Assembly (NCBI GenBank): GCA_947488625.1
Contig: CANKZR010000001.1
Span: 868,001 to 932,000 of the forward strand
DNA from: an uncultured Sphingomonadaceae bacterium
GTDB taxonomy: Bacteria > Pseudomonadota > Alphaproteobacteria > Sphingomonadales > Sphingomonadaceae
DNA: 64,000 bases
Direction: 5' to 3'
Shown here: one piece after another, positions 56,451-64,000 of the stretch
Position numbering within the stretch: the stretch's first letter is position 1
Layout of the letters: the number at the start of each line of letters is the position of its first letter
Notes under the pieces: model-generated
Databases searched by the model: none
What the model saw: the letters and a program-made list of their open reading frames with translations, nothing else
Told to the model about the DNA's origin: nothing
Position numbers and translations under genes: made by a program

Positions 56451-57071
56451 ATGTTAAACGCCATGAACCTTAACGGTATTTTTCAAGAGGGCCGTGCTAT
56501 CGAAACCCTTGATAACATTCGCAACGATATCGCGGCGCGCCTGAACGAAGGCGCAACACGTCGACGGTCCGCGCTGCATACGCCTGTCGTAGCCACCGCC
56601 GATGCCGATGCGCGGGTCATGGTGCTGCGAGCTTTCGAACGCGCGAACTGGCGGCTGCGCTTCCATACCGATGCCCGGTCCCCGAAATGCGCTGTCATCG
56701 CGAATGGAGCGCCTGTAGGCGTCCTCTTCTACGACCGGGAGGCGAAGCTGCAACTGCGCTGCCGGGGGCGCGGCTGGATTGAGCGCGATACGCCGCTGGC
56801 CGATACCGCCTGGCAAAGCAGCGACAACTACGCCCGCCGTTGTTACCTTGGTGAAGGGCCGGGTGCTGTATCGGATGGCCCTACGTCTGGCCTGCCAGCA
56901 AGGTTCGAAGGCGTAAAGCCAAGCGATACCGAACTCGCCCCCGCGCGGGAGCACTTTGCGATCCTGCTGGTCGAACTGGAAATGGCCGACTGGTTCAGCC
57001 TTGCGCACGATGGCCACAAGCGCGCGATAATTGATCTGAAGACGGGTGAGGGGCACTGGGTCTCGCCCTGA
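56451..57071 (+). CDS. PNPOx-like FMN-binding protein
   Basis: A 206-residue protein (start ATG 56451; 56463 and 56388 are alternatives) of pyridoxamine-phosphate-oxidase fold. It has VMVLRAFERANWRLRFHTDARSPKCAVIANG in the FMN region and CRGRGWIERDTPLAD. Relatives include pyridoxamine 5'-phosphate oxidases and FMN-dependent oxidoreductases. The active form cannot be specified. It is divergent from the RcnB-like gene. Confidence 0.82.
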   Translation: MLNAMNLNGIFQEGRAIETLDNIRNDIAARLNEGATRRRSALHTPVVATADADARVMVLRAFERANWRLRFHTDARSPKCAVIANGAPVGVLFYDREAKLQLRCRGRGWIERDTPLADTAWQSSDNYARRCYLGEGPGAVSDGPTSGLPARFEGVKPSDTELAPAREHFAILLVELEMADWFSLAHDGHKRAIIDLKTGEGHWVSP

Positions 57072-57091
57072 TCTGTCCCGTGCTTTGCCGG

Positions 57092-57131
57092 TTAATGTGG
57101 AACACCTGGAACACGGTACTGGGGCGAAAAA
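57092..57131 (-). repeat. 40-bp dispersed repeat, copy B
   Basis: Read on the minus strand this is the second copy of the element at 37098-37137, 37 of 40 bases identical. It sits between convergent genes (PNPOx-like ends at 57071, the four-span protein ends at 57231). On the plus strand it starts a short ATG frame (57095-57223, 42 codons) beginning MWNTWNTVLGRK; the two wobble differences with copy A inside those 12 codons are both synonymous. The short frame is not called a gene. Confidence 0.85.
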
Positions 57132-57230
57132 CCCATGATGCGAAACCGGGTTGTCATCCGGCGTATCGCAAACCTTTTTCGCTATCGTCATGTGCCGGAC
57201 GGTGCCGCGAGGCAGGGGCGTAGGAAACCG

Positions 57231-57740
57231 CTAGACGTCGTCGCCCGGAGTAATGGTTGCGATGATGCTGCGCAGCGTACGGTAAAGCACCGTAACGGTC
57301 GCCGCGATCAGGCCTACCATGGCCACACAGCTTGCGAACAACACGTTGTAGAGATTGTCGAACCAGGCGGCAGGCAGTTCCTCGAACTCTCCCACGGGCA
57401 AGGTAAAGGCCAGCAGCACGATCAAGCCGAACATCAGCGAGACCGTGGCCAGGCGAGCGATCAGTTCCACCCCGCGATAGGTGCTATCATCGAAATCGCT
57501 GTCCATCCGTCGCATCATGCCGATCATGGTCAGCATCAGCGCCAGCGTGGTGGCGGCGGCAGTCACGATGGCAGAGCCTAGATATAAGCCAGCGCGGCTC
57601 AGCGCTTCTATCAGCAAGGTGGCTTCTGCTGTCGAATAGATCGTGCCGATGGCGTTTCGCGCAGTATAGCCGATCAGGCAGATAACGATAAAGGTGCCCG
57701 CCGCCCAGGCATGATTGCGATACGATGTTTTGCTCTGCAT
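57231..57740 (-). CDS. Hypothetical four-span membrane protein
   Basis: From ATG 57740 the protein has 169 residues with four hydrophobic spans (about 14-34, 46-72, 98-115 and 130-155). The segment DFDDSTYRGVELIARLATVSLM between spans two and three is the most polar part. The end is ATITPGDDV. I do not recognise the family. The frame also opens at 57764. Confidence 0.68.
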   Translation of the reverse strand: MQSKTSYRNHAWAAGTFIVICLIGYTARNAIGTIYSTAEATLLIEALSRAGLYLGSAIVTAAATTLALMLTMIGMMRRMDSDFDDSTYRGVELIARLATVSLMFGLIVLLAFTLPVGEFEELPAAWFDNLYNVLFASCVAMVGLIAATVTVLYRTLRSIIATITPGDDV

Positions 57741-57804
57741 GGCCTTGCAACGGGCAGGGCGCACGGGGTTTCCGCCCGTAGCTTTTGTTAAGTTGCGCGG
57801 GAGC

Positions 57805-58071
57805 TCAACGCCGCTCGAATGTTGCGCAGTTCTGCGGCTGCGCTTTGCTGTGATCGATCCGGTCTACGCGTGCTGCGAGGGGACCGTCGTGCATCTTCTC
57901 GATCATAGCCTCCACGGCATCGGCGGCACCGTCCAGATGCGCCTCCACCGTTCCATCAGGCAGATTGCGCACCCATCCGCTGACACCGAGCTGCCGCGCG
58001 GTTTTCACCGTCCAGTCGCGGTAAAACACGCCCTGCACGCGGCCGTGGATGATGAGGTGAGTGGGGGTCAC
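57805..58071 (-). CDS. acyP: Acylphosphatase
   Basis: An 88-residue acylphosphatase. It has the catalytic loop GRVQGVFYRDWT with Arg near residue 18, GVSGWVRNLPDGTVEAHLDG with the active Asn near 36, and the helical tail. It hydrolyses acyl phosphates. The gene lies four bases after the GNAT-type gene, but its link to that gene is unknown. Confidence 0.93.
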   Translation of the reverse strand: MTPTHLIIHGRVQGVFYRDWTVKTARQLGVSGWVRNLPDGTVEAHLDGAADAVEAMIEKMHDGPLAARVDRIDHSKAQPQNCATFERR

Positions 58072-58075
58072 TATT

Positions 58076-58630
58076 TTAGCGAGCCTGTCGTTTCAGGGGG
58101 TATTCGCCACCGGCTTCGAGTTCTGCGTTTGCTGCTTCTACAGCGGCGATAGCAGCCTGTATTGGTAGAACTAACCTCGGCCCGCGAGGGTATTCGGTAA
58201 ACCCGAAGCGAAGGTAGAACCTTTTTGCATCTTCATTCAGCGGGGTTACGATCAACGCGGGCAGACCTGTGTATTCGCCAACGTTCGCGAAGTTTCGAAC
58301 AATTTCAGCAAGAATTATCGAGCCGTAGGCTTTTCTTTGATGATCCTGATGAACGGCGAGATAGACCAATTGAAGACAAGGAAAAAATGCGTCTGTCTCG
58401 AAAGGAAAAAAATCTACGTCAGGAAGTGCTCGGGCGCTCTCGACGACCGAGGATAGAGCGTAAAAGCCTAAAATATCTTCCTTATCATCTTCGCGGGCAC
58501 AAGTGACGATATGCTTGCGTGCGCTATGATCTTTCAAAGCCTTTTTTCTCAGCCATCCGTCGATCTCACTATCGCCAGAGACGAATTTGTGGGTCGCGCA
58601 ATCAGCGCGGAGTTCCCTGAAGCTGAGCAT
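58076..58630 (-). CDS. GNAT acetyltransferase, TacT-toxin-like
   Basis: A 184-residue protein with a GNAT fold: FVSGDSEIDGWLRKKA in the N-terminal part, LQLVYLAVHQDHQRKAYGSIIL around residues 85-107 (acetyl-CoA loop, HQRKAYG), and AKRFYLRFGFTEYP with the Tyr typical of TacT/AtaT toxins near 155. These toxins acetylate aminoacyl-tRNA. The DNA of this and the next gene is more A+T-rich by eye than the neighbours. A short frame 15 bases upstream is a possible antitoxin. Confidence 0.8.
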   Translation of the reverse strand: MLSFRELRADCATHKFVSGDSEIDGWLRKKALKDHSARKHIVTCAREDDKEDILGFYALSSVVESARALPDVDFFPFETDAFFPCLQLVYLAVHQDHQRKAYGSIILAEIVRNFANVGEYTGLPALIVTPLNEDAKRFYLRFGFTEYPRGPRLVLPIQAAIAAVEAANAELEAGGEYPLKRQAR

Positions 58631-58645
58631 AATCTCAGCTTAGCA

Positions 58646-58822
58646 CTACTGCGCAGGTTTGCGGTCGTTTTTGATCGAAGCTTTGATGGCGTCTTTCAAA
58701 GCTTGGTTCACCCCAGTGCGGCGAAAAATTGCGTCGCCCGCAGCAAAAGCTTTTGCCGTACCTTTAGCCTTTATCGGCTTCGGAGCCCAAAGAGCCCAAC
58801 GTGGGGGTGTAATAAGTGCCAT
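58646..58822 (-). CDS. Small basic protein, candidate antitoxin
   Basis: A 58-residue basic protein from ATG 58822 (MALITPPRWALWAPKPIK) with KAFAAGDAIFRRTGVNQALKDAIKASIK near the C-terminus. A GTG at 58849 would add nine residues. It lies directly upstream of the GNAT gene with a 15-base gap, the usual place for an antitoxin gene. It is not a ribbon-helix-helix DUF1778 protein, which is the normal partner of TacT-like toxins, so the pairing is a hypothesis. Confidence 0.5.
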   Translation of the reverse strand: MALITPPRWALWAPKPIKAKGTAKAFAAGDAIFRRTGVNQALKDAIKASIKNDRKPAQ

Positions 58823-58908
58823 ATCCGTATCTCGAGGCTGGAGATGCACATGTAGGACAGAGGTTTCAACAAAAACTTACTTTGTAAAACTCCTGAACAC
58901 GTTGATTC

Positions 58909-58940
58909 GACAGGTACAGCACAGAACTGCTGTACCTGTC
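58909..58940 (-). promoter_or_regulatory. Perfect 13-bp palindrome overlapping a putative promoter
   Basis: Two 13-base arms (58909-58921 and 58928-58940) form a perfect inverted repeat around a 6-base centre. On the minus strand a TTGACA -35 element (58942-58937) enters the right arm, and TGTACC 18 bases on is a weak -10. It is not a terminator: on the plus strand it is followed by A7, and on the minus strand the T-run precedes it. The layout suits an operator for the GNAT operon. Confidence 0.6.
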
Positions 58941-58985
58941 AAAAAAACTTTCGTCAATCATCGGCAGCTTGACGAACTATGATCC

Positions 58986-60659
58986 TCACCTAGTCAGCTT
59001 CTTGTAAGCCACCCGCGTAGGCCGATCCGCTGCATCGCCAAGGCGGCGGCGCTTGTCTTCTTCGTAAGCTTCGAAATTGCCTTCGAACCATTCCACGTGA
59101 CTGTCGCCTTCGAAGGCGAGGATGTGCGTGGCGAGGCGATCGAGGAAGAAGCGGTCGTGCGAGATGACCACGGCGCAGCCGGCGAAGTTCTCGATGGCTT
59201 CTTCCAGTGCGCCCAGCGTTTCCACGTCGAGGTCGTTGGTCGGTTCGTCCAGCAGCAGCACGTTGCCGCCCTGCTTCAGCATCTTGGCCATGTGCACGCG
59301 GTTGCGCTCACCGCCAGACAGCTTGCCGACGTTCTTCTGCTGGTCCTGTCCCTTGAAGTTGAATGCGCCGACATAGGCGCGGGTGGATGTCTCGTGCTTG
59401 TTGACGGTCATGTAATCCAGCCCGTCGGAGATTTCCTCCCACACGTTGTTCTTGGGGTTCAGGTCGTCGCGGCTCTGGTCGACATAGCCAAGGTGAACCG
59501 TCTCACCGATCTCGATGGTGCCGCTGTCCGGCTCTTCCTGCCCGGTGATGATCTTGAACAAGGTGGACTTGCCCGCGCCGTTCGGCCCGATCACGCCCAC
59601 GATGCCGCCCGGCGGCAGCATGAAGGAAAGATCTTCGAACAACAGCTTGTCGCCATAGGACTTGGTGATGTTCTTCGCCTCGATCACCTTGCCGCCAAGG
59701 CGTTCCGGCACCTGGATGACGATCTGCGCCTTGCCGGGTTTGCGGCTGCTCATCTCGTCCTGAAGCTGGTCGAACTTGCGGATACGTGCCTTGGACTTGG
59801 TCTGGCGCGCGGCAGGGGTCTGGCGGATCCATTCCAGTTCGCGCGACAGGGCCTTCTGGCGGCCCGATTCCTCGCGGTTTTCCTGCTCCAGACGCTTGGC
59901 CTTCTTCTCCAGGTAGGTGGAGTAGTTGCCTTCGTAGGGGTAGTAGGAACCGCGGTCGAGTTCGAGAATCCAGCCCACCACGTTATCCAGGAAGTAACGA
60001 TCGTGGGTGATCATCAGCACGGCGCCAGCATATTCCTTCAGGTGGTTTTCCAGCCACTGCACGGATTCCGCGTCAAGGTGGTTGGTCGGCTCGTCCAGCA
60101 GCAGGATATCGGGCTTCTGGATCAGCAGGCGGGTAAGGGCGACGCGGCGCTTCTCACCGCCTGAAAGGTTGGACACATCGGCATCGGAGGGCGGGCAGCG
60201 CAGGGCTTCCATCGCGATTTCCAGCTGGTTGTCCAGCGTCCAGCCGTCGACAGTGTCGATCTTCGTTTGCAGCTCGGCCATTTCATCGCCCAGCTTCTCG
60301 TAATCGGCATCGGGTTCGGCCATCTGCGCTGCAACCGCGTTGTAGCGTTCAACGAGGTCTGCCGTTTCGCGCGCGCCGTCCTTCACGTTTTCCAGAACGG
60401 TCCTGCTTTCGTCCAGCTGCGGTTCCTGCGCCAGATAGCCAACCGTGATGTTCTCACCCGGCCATGCCTCGCCTGTGAAATCGGTGTCGATCCCGGCCAT
60501 GATTTTCATCAAGGTGGACTTGCCCGCGCCGTTGGGCCCGACGATGCCGATCTTCGCCCCGCGATAGAACTGCAGGTTGATGTCGGAAAGCACCGGCTTC
60601 TGCGCGCCGGGAAAAGTCTTGGTCATGTTCTTCATGACATATGCGTACTGGGCAGCCAT
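58986..60659 (-). CDS. ettA: Energy-dependent translational throttle protein EttA (ABC-F)
   Basis: From ATG 60659 the protein has 557 residues. It has two ABC domains, each with GPNGAGKST and LSGGEKRRV or LSGGERNRV signatures, an inter-domain linker, and the EttA-type arm DLVERYNAVAAQMAEPDADYEKL. EttA in E. coli gates ribosome entry into elongation according to the ATP/ADP state. The frame extends upstream to 60746 without conserved residues. It follows the palindrome-controlled GNAT locus. Confidence 0.97.
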   Translation of the reverse strand: MAAQYAYVMKNMTKTFPGAQKPVLSDINLQFYRGAKIGIVGPNGAGKSTLMKIMAGIDTDFTGEAWPGENITVGYLAQEPQLDESRTVLENVKDGARETADLVERYNAVAAQMAEPDADYEKLGDEMAELQTKIDTVDGWTLDNQLEIAMEALRCPPSDADVSNLSGGEKRRVALTRLLIQKPDILLLDEPTNHLDAESVQWLENHLKEYAGAVLMITHDRYFLDNVVGWILELDRGSYYPYEGNYSTYLEKKAKRLEQENREESGRQKALSRELEWIRQTPAARQTKSKARIRKFDQLQDEMSSRKPGKAQIVIQVPERLGGKVIEAKNITKSYGDKLLFEDLSFMLPPGGIVGVIGPNGAGKSTLFKIITGQEEPDSGTIEIGETVHLGYVDQSRDDLNPKNNVWEEISDGLDYMTVNKHETSTRAYVGAFNFKGQDQQKNVGKLSGGERNRVHMAKMLKQGGNVLLLDEPTNDLDVETLGALEEAIENFAGCAVVISHDRFFLDRLATHILAFEGDSHVEWFEGNFEAYEEDKRRRLGDAADRPTRVAYKKLTR

Positions 60660-60793
60660 CGAGCGTCCTTGGGTAAACGGTGTGTGGATTTGATGTGGTT
60701 TTGCCGCGGCAGATAGGGCTTCGGCTCTGCCGGGGCAAGCGTCCATCGGATGGGGCCGGGGGAACGGCCAGGCGGGTGGTCGGTTCTATCAGC

Positions 60794-61765
60794 ATGAAAC
60801 ATGCACCCTTACTCGCCGCCCTCGTCGCCATTCCCCTTACCATCGCCGCGCCGCCTGTTGTCGCGCAGGATGGGCCGGGGCTTTCCGTAACCCTGCCCCA
60901 AGGCGTAACCAAGTCGCAGTTGGGGCAGCGCGACATGCAGGTGCTGGCCGTGCAGATCATGCTGGATCGCACGAACCATTCACCCGGTGTGATCGACGGT
61001 TTCATGGGTGGCAACACCCGCCGCGCGATAGAGGCCTATCGCCGCAACAACGATCTGCCATCGGGCGATGGCATCGATAGCGCGCTACTGCGGTCGCTGC
61101 TGGACACGCAAAGCGGCGAGATGTTCCGTACCTACACTCTCACCGAAGACGATGTGAGTGGTCCATTCTACGATGTGCCGTCGGATTTTGCAGAGCAGGC
61201 CGATCTGGAACGCGTCGGCTACAAAAACCCCCAGGAAATGCTGGCCGAACGTTTTCACATGGATCAAGGGTTCTTCGAGGCTCTCAATCCCGATGCCGAA
61301 CTGAGCCAGGCGGGACAGGAAATCGTCGTAATCGCACGCGGTGACAAAAGCTTTTCGGGCGAGGTTGCGCGGATCGAGGTGCGCAAGGACGCGGGTGAAG
61401 TCGCAGCGCTGGATGCCGACGGCAACGAGCTCGCCACTTATCCCGCCACCATCGGTAGCGGAGAATTTCCCAGCCCCAGCGGCAGCATGACGGTGAATGC
61501 GGTTGCGCCCGAAGCGAACTACACGTTCGACCCCGATGACCAGAAGTGGGGACCGGACAAGACCTTCGTCATTCCGCCTGGTCCGAACAATCCCATCGGC
61601 GGCGTATGGATCGATCTAGGCAAGGATGGCTACGGAATTCACGGCTCACCTGATCCTCAGTTGATCGGCAAGACCACCAGCCACGGCTGCGTGCGGTTGA
61701 CCAATTGGGATGCGAGGGCGCTGGCGGATGCTGTGTCGCAGGGCGTAGAGGTAGAATTCGTCTAA
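60794..61765 (+). CDS. L,D-transpeptidase with peptidoglycan-binding domain
   Basis: From ATG 60794 the protein has 323 residues. A signal peptide (cleavage near VVAQ, residue 24) precedes a peptidoglycan-binding-like domain (MQVLAVQIMLDRTNHSPGVIDGFMGGNTRRAIEAY). The YkuD domain has GIHGSPDPQLIGKTTSHGCVRLTNWD with catalytic Cys299. It makes 3-3 cross-links or attaches lipoproteins to peptidoglycan in relatives. The frame is open to 60680, but that start lacks a signal peptide. Confidence 0.94.
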   Translation: MKHAPLLAALVAIPLTIAAPPVVAQDGPGLSVTLPQGVTKSQLGQRDMQVLAVQIMLDRTNHSPGVIDGFMGGNTRRAIEAYRRNNDLPSGDGIDSALLRSLLDTQSGEMFRTYTLTEDDVSGPFYDVPSDFAEQADLERVGYKNPQEMLAERFHMDQGFFEALNPDAELSQAGQEIVVIARGDKSFSGEVARIEVRKDAGEVAALDADGNELATYPATIGSGEFPSPSGSMTVNAVAPEANYTFDPDDQKWGPDKTFVIPPGPNNPIGGVWIDLGKDGYGIHGSPDPQLIGKTTSHGCVRLTNWDARALADAVSQGVEVEFV

Positions 61766-61819
61766 ACGCAGACGTTTGGCCGTCTGGCGCCGCTGTGCTG
61801 TATCAATGAAGAGGCTCGC

Positions 61820-62755
61820 ATGGATATAGCGATTATCGGCGCCGGCATGGCAGGGCTGACCTGCGGCCGACGCCTTTCCGGAAATGGCCATTCGGTACGA
61901 TTGTTCGACAAGGGGCGCGGGCCAGGCGGTCGTATGTCTGCTCGCCGTGCGCTGGTTGATGGCGTTATGCTCAGCTTCGATCACGGGGCACAATACTTCA
62001 CTGCGCGCGATGATCGTTTCGTGCAGCAGGTGGAGGGGTGGCACGCTGACGGCGTCGTCGCCCGCTGGCCCGTGGCTGGAAACGATGCCTGGGTAGGCAC
62101 CCCCGCCATGAACGCGCCGGTCAAGGCGATGGCAGCAGAGGCCGACGTGTCCTTTGGCGTGCGGATTTCATCCATCCGAAAAGTGGGAACAGGATGGAAG
62201 CTGTTGGGTGAGGACGCCCCCGCCGAAATCTTCGACGCAGTAATTTGCGCCGTGCCTGCGGAGCAGGTCGCAGCATTGCTGGGTTCGCAAGCCCCCGAAA
62301 TCGCCGCGCTTGCCGAGGCGACCGTTTCCGAGCCGTGCTGGACCTTGATGCTGGCGTTCGACGAACGTCCCGACTGTCCGGACACGATCCGCGATGCCGG
62401 GCCGATCGGTTGGGCCGCGCGCAACGCGTCTAAACCCGGGCGCGGCGATGCGGAATGCTGGGTGGTCCAAGGCTCGCCCGAATGGTCTCGTGACCATCTG
62501 GAGGACGAAGCGGCTACGGTGGAAACGCTGCTCTTGGATAGCTTCCGCCACCATGTGGACGGTACGCTACCCCCTGTGTGCCATTCCAGCGCCCACCGCT
62601 GGCGCTATGCCATGTGCGGTGATGCAGGCGAGGGTGCCATCTGGAACGCCCATACCGGGATTGGTGCCTGCGGGGACTGGTTGCACGGTCCGCGGGTGGA
62701 GAATGCGTTTCTGTCCGGATGGGAACTGGCGCAACGGGTGATCGACAATGACTGA
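61820..62755 (+). CDS. FAD-dependent oxidoreductase, renalase-like
   Basis: A 311-residue protein with an N-terminal Rossmann FAD site DIAIIGAGMAGLTCGRRL and the second family motif GRGPGGRMSARR. It ends with the FAD-binding region GIGACGDWLHGPRVENAFLSGWELA. It fits the NAD(P)/FAD-dependent renalase-like amine oxidase group, whose substrates are often unknown. Its end overlaps the DCC-family gene by 8 bases. Confidence 0.9.
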   Translation: MDIAIIGAGMAGLTCGRRLSGNGHSVRLFDKGRGPGGRMSARRALVDGVMLSFDHGAQYFTARDDRFVQQVEGWHADGVVARWPVAGNDAWVGTPAMNAPVKAMAAEADVSFGVRISSIRKVGTGWKLLGEDAPAEIFDAVICAVPAEQVAALLGSQAPEIAALAEATVSEPCWTLMLAFDERPDCPDTIRDAGPIGWAARNASKPGRGDAECWVVQGSPEWSRDHLEDEAATVETLLLDSFRHHVDGTLPPVCHSSAHRWRYAMCGDAGEGAIWNAHTGIGACGDWLHGPRVENAFLSGWELAQRVIDND

Positions 62756-63110
62756 TGTTACGGTGTGGTACGATGGCGCTTGTCCGCTATGCCGCCGGGA
62801 AATTGGCGGGCTGCGCAGGTTGGATCGACGCGGGGCGATCCAATTCGTGGATGTCAGCGAGGAATCGTCGCGCAGTTGTCCCGTCAGCCAGAAAGAACTG
62901 CTGGCCCGATTTCACGCGCGCGAGAACGGCCGCTTGCTAAGCGGCGCGGCTGCCTTTGCAGCGATGTGGAGAGCGATCCCCGTGCTAAGGCCGCTGGGTG
63001 AACTGGCACGGATTCCACCAGTCCTTCGCCTTCTGGAATGGTCATACCGCCGTTTTCTCGTCGTGCGCCCACACTTGCAGAGGTTGCTCGCAGGAAAGAT
63101 CGCCTCGTGA
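62748..63110 (+). CDS. DCC family (DUF393) thiol-disulfide oxidoreductase-like protein
   Basis: A 120-residue protein with VWYDGACPLCRREIG at the N-terminus, where Cys12 and Cys15 form the DxxCxxC motif. LSGAAAFAAMWRAIP and RFLVVRPHLQRLL follow in typical order. These proteins are predicted thiol-disulfide oxidoreductases; none has a firm substrate. It overlaps the FAD oxidoreductase gene by 8 bases and the DUF427 gene by one. Confidence 0.9.
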   Translation: MTDVTVWYDGACPLCRREIGGLRRLDRRGAIQFVDVSEESSRSCPVSQKELLARFHARENGRLLSGAAAFAAMWRAIPVLRPLGELARIPPVLRLLEWSYRRFLVVRPHLQRLLAGKIAS

Positions 63111-63604
63111 TGCTCCCGAAGCCCGATCCCGCAGGGCCGGGCCAGGAAAGCGTGTGGGACTATCCGCGTCCCGCCGTCGCACAAGCGACCGATGCGCATA
63201 TAGTGATCGAACATGGCGGAGTGCGCATCGTCGACACCCGCAATGCAGTGCGCGTGCTGGAAACAAGCCATCCGCCCAACTACTACCTCCCGCCTGACGA
63301 GATCGCGGATGACGTGCTGCAGCGCGCACACGGCAGTTCCATGTGCGAGTGGAAAGGATCAGCGAGATATTGGGACGTGGTCGTGGGTGATGACGTGCTG
63401 CCACGGGTTGGATGGTCTTATCCCAATCCCACCCCCGACTTCGCCATTCTCGCCAATTTCATCGCCTTCTATGCCGCGCCTTTCGATGCCTGTTTTGTCG
63501 ATGGCGAAAAAGTGGTTCCACAGCCCGGAGAATTTTACGGCGGGTGGATAACCGGCAAGGTAACAGGGCCGTTCAAGGGTGTGCCCGGCAGCCGGTTCTG
63601 GTAG
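63110..63604 (+). CDS. DUF427 family protein
   Basis: A 164-residue protein of the DUF427 type. The tandem strands (HIVIEHGGVRIVDTRNAVRVLETSHPPNYYLP and SSMCEWKGSARYWDVVVG) are typical, as is the ending PGEFYGGWITGKVTGPFKGVPGSRFW. The ATG overlaps the upstream stop (TGATG); a GTG three bases earlier is an alternative. No function is known. It ends the same-strand run that starts with the L,D-transpeptidase. Confidence 0.87.
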   Translation: MLPKPDPAGPGQESVWDYPRPAVAQATDAHIVIEHGGVRIVDTRNAVRVLETSHPPNYYLPPDEIADDVLQRAHGSSMCEWKGSARYWDVVVGDDVLPRVGWSYPNPTPDFAILANFIAFYAAPFDACFVDGEKVVPQPGEFYGGWITGKVTGPFKGVPGSRFW

Positions 63605-63659
63605 GAATGGGCCGACTTATCCTTGGCAATTGAAGCATCTAGCGTTAGCGAGCTTCGCC

Positions 63660-64000
63660 ATGCACAAACAGCTTCTTACGGCCGTTGCAGCCGTCTCGCT
63701 CGTCCTTCCTGCAACTGCGCAGGCAGACCATCATTCGGACCCCGTGGCATCTCAGGCCGATCGCGCGCTGGAAACAGATGGCGCCGCCTGGGATTTCCTG
63801 GAAGGGATCACGACCGAAGTCGGCCCGCGCCAGCCGGGTACTCCGGCAGAGGCACGCGGGCGCGCATGGGCGATGGACTGGATGAACGCGCGCGGTTTCG
63901 CCAATGTGGCGGACGAGCCTTTCCAGATGCGCACCTGGGTTCGCGGCGAGGAAGAGGCGCGCGTTACGGCGCCGTTCCCACAGCCCATGCACATAACCGC
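63660..64000 (+). CDS. M28-like exported peptidase (5' end only)
   Basis: The frame from ATG 63660 runs off the window end, giving 113 residues. It has a signal peptide (MHKQLLTAVAAVSLVLPATAQA) and then AWDFLEGITTEVGPRQPGTPAEARGRAWAMDWMNARGF, which resembles the start of M28/M20-type aminopeptidases with their pro-region (GPRxxGTPAE). The catalytic metal site is beyond the window. A short spacer of 55 bases follows the DUF427 gene. Confidence 0.72.
   Translation, partial: MHKQLLTAVAAVSLVLPATAQADHHSDPVASQADRALETDGAAWDFLEGITTEVGPRQPGTPAEARGRAWAMDWMNARGFANVADEPFQMRTWVRGEEEARVTAPFPQPMHIT

Noticed and set aside
57095-57223. 42-codon mini-gene starting MWNTWNTVLGRK
   Set aside because: Only 12 codons are shared with the other copy, the remainder is not conserved, and there is no clear ribosome-binding site. 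Kept as an observation in the repeat finding.
58909-58940. Rho-independent terminator
   Set aside because: The stem is perfect but is followed by an A-run on the plus strand and preceded by a T-run on the minus strand, which is the wrong order for a terminator in either direction.

Overview
The window reads as chromosomal DNA of an alphaproteobacterium in the Sphingomonadales, most likely family Erythrobacteraceae. It has high G+C by eye and dense, compact operons. Supporting signs are a split PntAA/PntAB/PntB transhydrogenase, an atpHAGDC operon without the Fo genes, a short epsilon subunit, a class I lysyl-tRNA synthetase, a rpmF-plsX-fabH-ihfA-merR block, and a LOV histidine kinase of the type described from Erythrobacter litoralis. 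I see no rRNA, tRNA, CRISPR array, prophage or insertion sequence. The genus is inference.

Layout. 1-2.1 kb: 3' end of the transhydrogenase operon, with an extra 43-residue membrane peptide. 2.2-6.0 kb: Asp/Glu racemase-like protein, dGTPase, NAD(P)-binding protein, ABA4-like membrane protein, DUF938 protein. 6.0-7.7 kb: two entericidin-like lipopeptides and an EamA transporter broken by one in-frame TGA. 7.7-9.2 kb: CpaF ATPase without other pilus genes. 9.5-16.7 kb: an envelope-glycosylation neighbourhood (flippase-like membrane protein, DUF354 protein, two GT-C type transferases, a membrane-anchored GT2) plus an intact EamA transporter. 17-23 kb: atp operon with a lipoprotein gene between atpG and atpD, and a lipoprotein-like methyltransferase downstream. 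23-31 kb: membrane protein, trypsin-like protease, then a DNA-damage and light group (Ada, iron-sulfur photolyase-related protein, HExxH peptidase with TPR-like tail, LOV kinase). 31-41 kb: PriA, DUF4197, CobT, DUF2939, DUF2306, CysS, a 2-hydroxyacid dehydrogenase and an aldehyde dehydrogenase. 41-44 kb: small genes divergent from an S24-type repressor, a SnoaL-like protein, a metallo-beta-lactamase-fold hydrolase and a MAPEG protein. 44.2-47.3 kb: rpmF-plsX-fabH-ihfA-merR. 47.3-54.4 kb: SixA-like phosphatase, DinG-like helicase, Pro-rich membrane protein, MscS channel, LysRS. 54.4-58.1 kb: prolyl-4-hydroxylase-like dioxygenase, Arg-rich RcnB-like protein, PNPOx-fold protein, four-TM protein, acylphosphatase. 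58.1-59.0 kb: a more A+T-rich GNAT-toxin-like pair with a palindrome over its putative promoter. 59-64 kb: EttA, L,D-transpeptidase, FAD oxidoreductase, DCC-family protein, DUF427 protein and the start of an M28-like peptidase.

Most genes are housekeeping. The points that stand out are: a 40-bp sequence present twice 20 kb apart in opposite orientation (37/40 identical); the palindrome-controlled GNAT pair; the transporter disabled by a single apparent Trp-to-stop change; the lipoprotein inside the ATP synthase operon; a racemase with Ala at position 83; an S24 repressor with a perfect palindrome just upstream of its start codon; and the neighbouring blue-light sensor and photolyase. No unmistakably new multi-gene system is visible. 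The GNAT pair and the repeated 40-mer are the best leads.
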